Assembly (NCBI GenBank): GCA_036732565.1
Contig: DAINCF010000170.1
Coordinates: forward strand, 1-13,400
From: JAIVJN01 sp036732565
Lineage (GTDB): Bacteria > Acidobacteriota > Vicinamibacteria > Vicinamibacterales > UBA2999
Direction of reading: 5' to 3'
Length of the DNA: 13,400 nt
Shown here: in pieces, positions 7,121 to 13,400 of the stretch
How positions within the stretch are numbered: the first letter of the stretch is position 1
Layout: each line of letters starts with the position of its first letter
Notes under the pieces: model-generated
What the model saw: the letters and a program-made list of their open reading frames with translations, nothing else
Databases searched by the model: none
What the model was told of the DNA's origin: nothing
Translations under genes and position numbers: made by a program

Positions 7121-10100
7121 TCAGAACCGGAACTTCAGCGCGAACTGGAAGTTGCGCATGGGATCGAGGCCACCAAAGGCCGTCCCATTGATGCGGCCCG
7201 CGTTGCTGTTCAAGTTGCCAGGCACGCCGACCTCGGAATCCGGATTCGCCAGGTTGACGTTGTTGAACAGGTTGACCGCCTCGATCCGCGCCTCGATTGT
7301 GCGTGCGCCGCCGATCGAGAAGTGCTTGAACAGCGACGCGTCCACACGCCAGTACCCAGGGCCACGGAGATCGTTCCGCGGCATCGTTCCGAACGTGCCT
7401 CGGGCGGGCCGCTCGAACGCGCTCCCCGGTGAGCCGATGGGTGCTGCGTTGAACCACTCCTCACGGGTTTGCGGACCGTCGGGATCGCCAATCAGATTCG
7501 GACGGTCGTTGCCGCCGGTGTCGCGGTCGGCGCCGGCATCCCGATACCTCACCTGGAACGGCAGGCCGCTGTAGATGAACGTGTTGGCGTTGAACTGCCA
7601 GCCGCCGACGATCGCATCGATCCCGGGCGAGATGCTGCCGAGGAATCGCCGCTCGCGCCCGATCGGCAGCTCCGCCACGACCGATACCGTGAAGTTGTGC
7701 ATCCGATCCCAATCCGCCGGCCCGCGGTTCATCTCCGAATCGAAGAAGAAGTAGTCGGGGTTGTCTTGAATCGCCCGCTGCAAGGTGTATTGCGCCTGCA
7801 CGGAGTAGCCGTCGGAAAAGCGCTTGGTGAACTTCGTTTGCAGCGAATCGTAGGCATTGGTCGCGCAGTTGCAGAAGTAGTCGATACCCTGCGTCCAACC
7901 GAACGCCCCGCCGAAGCCGGACGTGTTCGGCACGTTGCCCGCGAAGAACGGGCGCCGCTGGTTGGTGCCGACGTTCGGGAAGCCGTCGAGGATGGCTTGG
8001 TTCACGTTCGTCGCGGGCCCGTCTCCCGCGAACACGTTGTCGCCGCGGTTGCCGACGTACCCAGCTTCGATCGCGATCGTGTCGGTCAACTGGTGCTGGA
8101 CGGTGACGTTGAAGGCATCGACACGCGGCGGCCGCTGCTTGCCGGGCAGCGCCCGAGCGAACACGCCCGCTGGCAACGCAAACTGCCCGTCCGCTGGCAC
8201 ATCCGGGAAGACCGGCGGTGATGGCCCCTGCGCGAGGTTGAAGACGCTCTCGAAGTTGTCGGGCGCGGTGAGCTCTTGCACCGACAGCACCGGCAGGTTC
8301 TGTGTGACGCTGTGGCCAAAGAGCGATCCGAAGACGCCGATGTCGAAGCTGCGGCCGTAGCCGGCGCGCAATACGGTTTTCTCGGTGACCTGATAGGTCA
8401 CGCCGAGACGCGGGGCCCAGTTGAACGAGTTCTCGACGTTGCCGTCGAGGCCGATGTCGCCGGCACCGGCAACGTTGATCAGGCCGGTGCCGAGATCGAG
8501 GAAGCCGCCGTTGCCGGCCTCGTTCACCGTCTGCGGGTTGATGATGTCGAGACGCAGGCCGTAGTTCAGCGTCAGCTTCGGCGTCGGACGCCAGACGTCC
8601 TGCGCGTAGTAGAAATGCCGCCACTGTCGCTCGCGCGCCTCGGTGGTCGGGCTGACGTAGCGCGTGAAGCGCGTCACGTCTCCAAGCATGAAGCCCGCAA
8701 GCGCGAGACCGCCACCAGACGGCCCCGCCGTACGCTCGTTTTCGAAGTTCAGCTCGCCTGAGCGGTGCCGATCGCTGGGTACGCGCAAGTTGTAGGCGCG
8801 GCGCACGTCGATGCCGAACTTGAAGCTGTGATTGCCAGCCAGCTTCGTGATGTTACCCACGACCTGGAACTGTTGCTCGTCCTGATCGAGCGGGCAGTTG
8901 CAGCGGCCGACGCGATCGCCCAGGCCGGAGCCGAAGCCCATGCGACGGCTGTCGTTGTCCCCACCGATGAAAAACGCGGGAAGTCCGGACGCGAACGTGT
9001 CGTCGAGATTCAGACCCGGAATGCCGGCCGTGGTGGCTGGCGTCGTGCCGAAGTCCGAGGGCAAGACGTTGACGCGGTACTTGAAATACCCGAAACGGAA
9101 GTCCGCGAGCAGCGTGTTCGACACCGCGTAGTCGATGCCGTACGCCAGGCTCTGATTGCGCGCATCGGACACGCCGCCGAGCGTGACCACCTCGTTGCCG
9201 CCGCCTGCACCGAAGACCTGCGGACCGTCCCGCAGGAAGTCGCCGAGGCTGTAGCGACCGAAGGTGTTGAAGCCGTCGCGCAGCCGCCCGTCGATCCGCA
9301 CGTTGAAGTTGTTGGCGTCGAAGCTCTCGGACGCGGACGTCACGTAGTTGTCGATGGTGCCGTTCTCACGCCCCGGGGCGTTGGGCGCCGGGATCAGTTG
9401 CAGGATGGCCAACGCCTGCGGTGACAAGCGCTCCCGTGGGATCCGGTTGCCGGCAAACGGCTGGCGCTGCGCCGGCGCCCCAGTCCGAGGGTCGAAGATG
9501 TTCACGCCGTAGGCGCTGAAGTCGCCCTCGCGAGCGGCCAGCGTCGGGACCGTCTCGAGGCGCGATCCGCCCACCGTGCTGCGCGTGCCCTCGTAGTCGC
9601 CGAAGAAGAACCACTTGCTCTGCACGATCTTCCCGCCGATCGATCCGCCGAACTGGTTCTTCTTGGTCTCGGGCAGGAACCGGCCCGTCACAGGATCCGG
9701 CTGGAATTGCGTGAACGGGTTGCGGGACTGGAATCGGTCGCTCTGGTAGAACTCGAACGCGCTGCCGTGCAGCTCGTTGCTGCCGGACTTCGTCTGCACC
9801 GACACGACGCCAGCCGTCGCCTGCCCGAATTCCGCATCGTAGTTCTGCGACGTGATCTTGGTTTCGCGAATCGACTCCAGCGTCGGGTTGATCACGATGA
9901 TGCCGAGAATCGGATCGCGGTTCTCCGTCCCGTCGAGCTGATAGGTCGTGCCGCTGAAGTGCTGGCCGTTCACCATCGTCTGCGTGGAGCCCTGCGGGTT
10001 CTCGCTGGTGGCGTGCTGCCAGCCGAGCTGCTGCGTGCCTGGCGTCAGCAGGATGAACTTCGTAAAGTTCCGATCGAGCACCGGCAGGTCGGTGATCTGC

Positions 10101-10543
10101 CGCGCGTCGAACGTCATCGCCACGTCCGCGCGATCGGTGCGAAGGAGCGGCGTGAAACCGGTCACGGTGATCGATTCGTTGACCTCACCGAGCTGGAGGC
10201 CAACGTTGAGTGGCGAGTTGGTGTCGACGCTGACGTTGACGGCCGTGTAGACCGCCTGCTTGAATCCCGCCAAGGTCACGCGCACTTCGTATGTCCCGGG
10301 CAGCAGTCGGTCCTTGGTGTAGAACCCCGACTCGTTCGTCGTCACCTCGTCGACGGTTTGGCGCTCGACGCTGGTGACCGTCACCGTGACACCCGGCAAC
10401 ACCGCACCAGAGTTGTCGGTCACGGTACCGCTGATGCTGCCGTAGACTGCTTGGGCGTGAGCGGGGGGAGACCAGTGGACAAAGAGGCTGAACGAGACAA
10501 CAACAGCCAGAAGGGGGAACTGCCGACCGTTCATTCGCCGCAT
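7121..10543 (-). CDS. TonB-dependent outer-membrane receptor with carboxypeptidase-regulatory-like domain (Oar-like)
   Basis: A large outer-membrane beta-barrel that likely imports or binds a ligand with energy from TonB; 1140 residues. The signal peptide spans residues 1 to about 30 (PLLAVVVSFSLFVHW, cleavage near AHAQA). A CarboxypepD_reg-like domain follows at about 33-125 (GSISGTVTDNSGAVLPGVTV, then GFYTKDRLLPGTYEVRVTLAGF). The plug covers about 130-255 (ITDLPVLDRNF, YQLDGTENRDP, AEFGQATAGVVSVQTKSGSNELHG). The rest is barrel, ending in FQFALKFRF with a terminal Phe as outer-membrane proteins prefer. No TonB box was recognised. Two C-N-C motifs lie in the barrel (codons at 8891-8902 and about 7865-7873). 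ATG 10543 is preferred because GAGGAG (10554-10549) sits 5 bases ahead; GTG 10549 overlaps that site. The gene is followed after 2 bases by the selenoprotein gene. The ligand is unknown; nearby glycosidases suggest a glucoside. Confidence 0.95.
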   Translation of the reverse strand: MRRMNGRQFPLLAVVVSFSLFVHWSPPAHAQAVYGSISGTVTDNSGAVLPGVTVTVTSVERQTVDEVTTNESGFYTKDRLLPGTYEVRVTLAGFKQAVYTAVNVSVDTNSPLNVGLQLGEVNESITVTGFTPLLRTDRADVAMTFDARQITDLPVLDRNFTKFILLTPGTQQLGWQHATSENPQGSTQTMVNGQHFSGTTYQLDGTENRDPILGIIVINPTLESIRETKITSQNYDAEFGQATAGVVSVQTKSGSNELHGSAFEFYQSDRFQSRNPFTQFQPDPVTGRFLPETKKNQFGGSIGGKIVQSKWFFFGDYEGTRSTVGGSRLETVPTLAAREGDFSAYGVNIFDPRTGAPAQRQPFAGNRIPRERLSPQALAILQLIPAPNAPGRENGTIDNYVTSASESFDANNFNVRIDGRLRDGFNTFGRYSLGDFLRDGPQVFGAGGGNEVVTLGGVSDARNQSLAYGIDYAVSNTLLADFRFGYFKYRVNVLPSDFGTTPATTAGIPGLNLDDTFASGLPAFFIGGDNDSRRMGFGSGLGDRVGRCNCPLDQDEQQFQVVGNITKLAGNHSFKFGIDVRRAYNLRVPSDRHRSGELNFENERTAGPSGGGLALAGFMLGDVTRFTRYVSPTTEARERQWRHFYYAQDVWRPTPKLTLNYGLRLDIINPQTVNEAGNGGFLDLGTGLINVAGAGDIGLDGNVENSFNWAPRLGVTYQVTEKTVLRAGYGRSFDIGVFGSLFGHSVTQNLPVLSVQELTAPDNFESVFNLAQGPSPPVFPDVPADGQFALPAGVFARALPGKQRPPRVDAFNVTVQHQLTDTIAIEAGYVGNRGDNVFAGDGPATNVNQAILDGFPNVGTNQRRPFFAGNVPNTSGFGGAFGWTQGIDYFCNCATNAYDSLQTKFTKRFSDGYSVQAQYTLQRAIQDNPDYFFFDSEMNRGPADWDRMHNFTVSVVAELPIGRERRFLGSISPGIDAIVGGWQFNANTFIYSGLPFQVRYRDAGADRDTGGNDRPNLIGDPDGPQTREEWFNAAPIGSPGSAFERPARGTFGTMPRNDLRGPGYWRVDASLFKHFSIGGARTIEARIEAVNLFNNVNLANPDSEVGVPGNLNSNAGRINGTAFGGLDPMRNFQFALKFRF

Positions 10544-10548
10544 ACGCA

Positions 10549-10554
10549 CTCCTC
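10549..10554 (-). promoter_or_regulatory. Ribosome binding site of the TonB receptor gene
   Basis: Minus-strand GAGGAG, 5 bases (TGCGT) before ATG 10543. It decides against the in-frame GTG at 10549, which would lie within the site itself, and against the later ATG at 10534, which is 14 bases away. Confidence 0.75.
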
Positions 10555-10565
10555 AGGCAAAGAGA

Positions 10566-10601
10566 CGTAGCGAATCCAGAGCAAAAAAACCGTAGCGAAT
10601 C
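10566..10601. repeat. 11-bp direct repeat with 25-base period in the divergent intergenic region
   Basis: CGTAGCGAATC occurs exactly at 10566-10576 and 10591-10601, flanking a seven-A run. The second copy leads into AATCGATT (10598-10605), a palindrome. The pair lies in the predicted 5' leader of the TonB receptor transcript and upstream of the divergent glycosidase gene. It may be an operator for a regulator binding two sites about 2.4 helical turns apart, or an RNA element. Confidence 0.5.
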
Positions 10602-10617
10602 GATTAAGTGCGCCCGA

Positions 10618-10646
10618 ATCCTAACGCCCGTTCGGCAGCGTGTCAA
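10618..10646 (-). promoter_or_regulatory. Predicted sigma-70-type promoter of the TonB receptor-selenoprotein unit
   Basis: On the minus strand TTGACA (10646-10641) is a perfect -35 box. It is followed by a 17-base spacer (10640-10624) and TAGGAT (10623-10618), which matches TATAAT at 4 of 6 positions. Transcription would begin near 10611, giving a leader of about 68 bases that contains the direct repeat. The -35 box overlaps the leader of the divergent glycosidase, about 10 bases before its ATG, so the two transcripts may interfere with each other. No equally good promoter is seen for the plus-strand gene. Confidence 0.6.
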
Positions 10647-10655
10647 AGAGTTTCC

Positions 10656-13349
10656 ATGGCTCAGCTCGCGAAAAGTCGTGTGCTGTCAACGGCGGCGACT
10701 CTCGCCATCTCAACCATACTGACCGCCCAAAGCACCCCAGGCGGCTCGGAGCCCTCGAGCGCCCTGAGCAGCCAACCCGCGTCACTCAGCCTGAAGCGCG
10801 GCACGCGCAGTGGGGCGTTCCTCGACGTCGTCGGCCGGCGATCGGCCATCTTCGGCTACGAAGAGCAGCCGCTCGAAGTGTGGGTCTATCCGCTCAAGAT
10901 TCTGGACGCGCTCACCTTCAGCTTCGAGCTCGATGGGTATCCCCTACCGATTCCATTGACCACGCTGCCCGGCACGATCGAGGTCAGACCCGAAGCCACC
11001 ATCCTCACGTGGTCGCACGCCGCGTTCACCGTGCGCGAGATCCTCTACGCGCCTATTGATGAGCCGACCACGGTCATCGTGCTCGACATCGATTCGGTTC
11101 TGCCGGTCACCGTGCACGGTGCATTCCGCCCGAATCTGCGGCCAATGTGGCCGGCCACCGCCTCGACGCCGAACACCTCCTGGAACGCCGAGCTCAGCTC
11201 TTACGAGATCACCGAGGAATCGGGACGGTTTGCCGCTGTCATCTCGGTGCCTCAGGGCCGCGACCGATCGCTGATGCCGTATCAAGAAGAGCCGCGCGAC
11301 GTGCCGGTGCGGTTCGAGATCCAGAGCGCGCCGGATGAGGCACGACGCCGCCAGATACCGATCGTGGTCGCCGCATCCATCGTTGGACGCGACGAGGCGC
11401 GCACGACGCTGGCGCGGCAGCTGCCGAGGTTCGATGCCGCGTACCGCGAGACCGCCGAGCACTATCGGACCCTCCTCGATCGAACCGTGCAGATCGACAC
11501 TCCCGACGATCGCCTGGATACCGCCTTCAACTGGGCACGGATCGGCACCGACAAGGGGTTTGCGACGAATCCCCTGCTGGGGACGGGCCTGCTGGCCGGC
11601 TTCCGGACGTCCGGCAACAGCGAGCGTCCGGGCTTCGCCTGGTTCTTCGGTCGCGATGCTCTGTGGACGTCGCTGGCGCTGACCTCGTCCGGCGACTTGG
11701 AAGGAACGCGCCGCGCGCTCGAATTCCTCGCGAAGTATCAACGAGACGATGGGAAGATCCCGCACGAGGTGTCGCAGAGCGCGACGCTGGTGCCGTGGTT
11801 CACCGACTACCCCTACGCGTGGGCCAGCGCCGATGCCACGCCGCTCTTCGTCATCGCGCACGCCGACTACTGGAGCGCGACCGGCGATCGATCGTTTCTC
11901 GACGCACAGTGGCCGGCGATCACGCAAGCCTACCGATATTCATCAGCCACCGACAGCGATGGCAATGGCCTGATCGACAACACGGCGTTCGGCCACGGAT
12001 GGGTCGAGGGTGGCGCGCTCTACCCACCGCACGAAGAGATCTACCTGCAGGGCCTTTGGGTCGAAGCGTCACGCAGTGTCGCGGAGCTTGCCGAGATCAA
12101 GGGCGACGCGCACTGGGCATCGTCTGGGCGGGCAGCCGCGGAGCGCACGCGCGCGGCCGTGGAGGCGACGTACTGGCTGCCCAGCCGCGGTCACTACGCC
12201 TACGCCACGCAGACGCCGCGCCCGGCGGCGGTGGTGGCGGAACCTGGCCCCTCTCGCGCACGTCGTCAGCGTCGGCTGGACCAGCTCCGCACGGCAAGCG
12301 TGCTGGACGAAAGCACGGTCCTGCCCGCAGTGCCGATGTGGTGGGGCGTGCTCGATCCGGAGCGGGCCGATTCGCAGATCGACCATCTCGGCGCGGGAAC
12401 CATGGCAACCGATTGGGGCCAACGGATTCTCTCGACCCAAAGCGAGCTCTACGATCCGCTCTCCTATCACTACGGCTCGGTGTGGCCGTTGTTCAGCGGT
12501 TGGGCCTCGATGGGCGCGTATCGCTACGGCCGCGCGCACGTTGGCCATCAGGCGTTGATGGCGACAGCGTTGCTGACTGAAGAGGGCGCGCTCGGTTACG
12601 TCACAGAGCTGCTCTCAGGCGAGTTCAACGCGGCATTCGGCCGATCGTCTCACCATCAGGTTTGGTCCGAAGCGATGGTGATCACGCCGTTGCTCCGCGG
12701 CCTGCTCGGGATCGAGGTCAGCAACGGCGGTCGCAGGTTACGCATCGCTCCGCAGCTTCCGGCCGACTGGAATCGTGTCGAAGTCAAAAACGTACCGGCC
12801 GGCAGCGCTCGACATGACGTGGAGATCATCCGACGAGTCGGGCGAACGGAGATCCGCGTCAATCGACAAGGCGTGACGAGCGTGGTTCCGCCCGTCGACA
12901 CCGTGCTCGCGCCCGCGCTTCCACTGGATGCGCGGATCACCGCGGTCAGCGTCAACGGCCGAACAGTGCGACCACGCGTGCAGCGTCTCGGGGATGTGCA
13001 GTTCGTGGAGGTTGACGTCCCGGCCACCGCCGCGCGGCAAGTGGTCGCGACCATCGCCTACGAGGGCGGCAGTGACGTGTACGCGGTGCCACTGACGCCC
13101 GAGACCGGCGCGCGAAGCCGTGGGCTGCGCATCCTCCGCTCGCGTGCGCAGGGTAGCAGGCTCGATCTGGTGCTGGAGGGCGTCCCGGGCCAACCCTACG
13201 AGCTTCGGCTCAGGAGCCCGCGAACGGTGGCCGCGGTTGAAGGCGGACGGATCGACGCGCGCGACACGGGCGATCCGGCGATTATCTTGACCTTCGAGGG
13301 CGATGCAAATACCTACATTAGAAGAGAAGTGTCGGTACGTTTTCGATGA
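10656..13349 (+). CDS. Exported six-hairpin glycosidase, glycogen-debranching enzyme/GH15-like
   Basis: Probably a periplasmic or secreted (alpha/alpha)6-barrel glycosidase acting on glucans or glucosides. Numbers below count from the first possible GTG at 10608; subtract 16 for the chosen ATG. The signal peptide is MAQLAKSRVLSTAATLAIST followed by ILTAQS. A beta-sandwich N-domain covers about 60-275. The catalytic barrel covers about 295-700 with typical motifs: PGFAWFFGRDALWTSLAL (341-358), DGKIPHE (381-387), GHGWVEGG (462-469), SYHYGSVWPLFSGWAS (619-634) and HHQVWSEAMV (682-691). E467 and E688 are the likely catalytic pair, by analogy with inverting GH15-type enzymes (inference). A C-terminal beta-domain runs to 913. 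Residues about 535-563 form a Pro/Arg-rich insertion. ATG 10656 was chosen because AAAGAG lies just upstream and the signal peptide starts there; GTG 10608 would put the TonB receptor promoter in coding DNA. Substrate specificity is not decided by the sequence. Confidence 0.85.
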   Translation: MAQLAKSRVLSTAATLAISTILTAQSTPGGSEPSSALSSQPASLSLKRGTRSGAFLDVVGRRSAIFGYEEQPLEVWVYPLKILDALTFSFELDGYPLPIPLTTLPGTIEVRPEATILTWSHAAFTVREILYAPIDEPTTVIVLDIDSVLPVTVHGAFRPNLRPMWPATASTPNTSWNAELSSYEITEESGRFAAVISVPQGRDRSLMPYQEEPRDVPVRFEIQSAPDEARRRQIPIVVAASIVGRDEARTTLARQLPRFDAAYRETAEHYRTLLDRTVQIDTPDDRLDTAFNWARIGTDKGFATNPLLGTGLLAGFRTSGNSERPGFAWFFGRDALWTSLALTSSGDLEGTRRALEFLAKYQRDDGKIPHEVSQSATLVPWFTDYPYAWASADATPLFVIAHADYWSATGDRSFLDAQWPAITQAYRYSSATDSDGNGLIDNTAFGHGWVEGGALYPPHEEIYLQGLWVEASRSVAELAEIKGDAHWASSGRAAAERTRAAVEATYWLPSRGHYAYATQTPRPAAVVAEPGPSRARRQRRLDQLRTASVLDESTVLPAVPMWWGVLDPERADSQIDHLGAGTMATDWGQRILSTQSELYDPLSYHYGSVWPLFSGWASMGAYRYGRAHVGHQALMATALLTEEGALGYVTELLSGEFNAAFGRSSHHQVWSEAMVITPLLRGLLGIEVSNGGRRLRIAPQLPADWNRVEVKNVPAGSARHDVEIIRRVGRTEIRVNRQGVTSVVPPVDTVLAPALPLDARITAVSVNGRTVRPRVQRLGDVQFVEVDVPATAARQVVATIAYEGGSDVYAVPLTPETGARSRGLRILRSRAQGSRLDLVLEGVPGQPYELRLRSPRTVAAVEGGRIDARDTGDPAIILTFEGDANTYIRREVSVRFR

Positions 13350-13353
13350 TCGC

Positions 13354-13400
13354 GTAGGGGCGGTTCGCGAACCTTCAGATCTCGTAGGGGCGGTTCGCGA
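13354..13400. repeat. Tandem copies of the REP-like repeat, 30-base period, running off the window
   Basis: GTAGGGGCGGTTCGCGA occurs exactly at 13354-13370 and 13384-13400, starting 5 bases after the glycosidase stop. In the first copy GGTTCGCGAACC (13362-13373) is a perfect palindrome. The first 13 bases are identical to the left arm of the repeat in the ASPIC gene at 1753-1765. The number of copies beyond the window is unknown. Confidence 0.85.

Noticed and set aside
10608..10655. GTG 10608 as the start of the debranching-like enzyme
   Set aside because: It would put 16 residues ahead of a normal signal peptide and overlap the best receptor promoter. ATG 10656 has a purine-rich site just upstream.
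13354..13400. Start of a CRISPR array
   Set aside because: Only two copies are seen, with a 13-base gap far too short for a spacer, and the motif recurs as a palindrome inside a gene, which points to a REP-like family.

Overview
The window looks like high-GC chromosomal DNA from a soil- or sediment-type Acidobacteriota, possibly Vicinamibacteria-like. The basis is the gene mix: an Oar-type TonB receptor with an N-terminal carboxypeptidase-regulatory-like domain, an FG-GAP/ASPIC-UnbV secreted protein, and a membrane-anchored multihaem cytochrome fused to TPRs. The taxon is inferred from gene style; no rRNA or tRNA is present to confirm it. The window is almost fully coding and has no gap over 300 bases without a gene.

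Left block, minus strand, transcribed leftward: a five-haem, five-TM cytochrome with a C-terminal TPR array (about 4737 to 1882), then an FG-GAP/ASPIC protein (about 1882 to 116), then the first 39 codons of a third gene (119 to beyond base 1) that starts in a 4-base ATGA overlap and looks like a lipoprotein. Stop and start codons overlap throughout, as in a tight operon. Two of these genes carry a palindromic, REP-like hairpin inside the reading frame, just after the export signal.

Middle block: a plus-strand exported trehalase of family GH37 (4801-6414), diverging from the cytochrome. Its stop codon overlaps by 4 bases the stop codon of a minus-strand gene, 7118 to 6411. That gene is the main discovery of the window. 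It is split by an in-frame TGA at 6810-6812, lying exactly where vertebrate iodothyronine deiodinases carry selenocysteine (local context FGSYT-U-PPF, then EAHPIDAW about 30 residues later). Read through as Sec it gives a 235-residue membrane-anchored deiodinase-like selenoprotein. A GC-rich hairpin with a GGU apical loop lies about 18 bases after the UGA, a candidate bacterial SECIS. Automatic annotation would break this gene in two or call it a pseudogene.

Right block: the selenoprotein gene starts 2 bases after the stop of a 1140-residue TonB-dependent receptor (10543 to 7121), so the two are probably co-transcribed. They would share a promoter with a perfect TTGACA -35 and a 17-base spacer at 10618-10646. 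Divergent from the receptor is a plus-strand exported six-hairpin glycosidase resembling glycogen-debranching enzymes/GH15 (10656-13349). Just after it two copies of the same repeat family as in the ASPIC gene lie in tandem with a 30-base period and run off the window. Trehalase, the second glycosidase and the TonB receptor together suggest outer-membrane uptake and periplasmic breakdown of glucosides. The role of the selenoprotein beside them is unknown.
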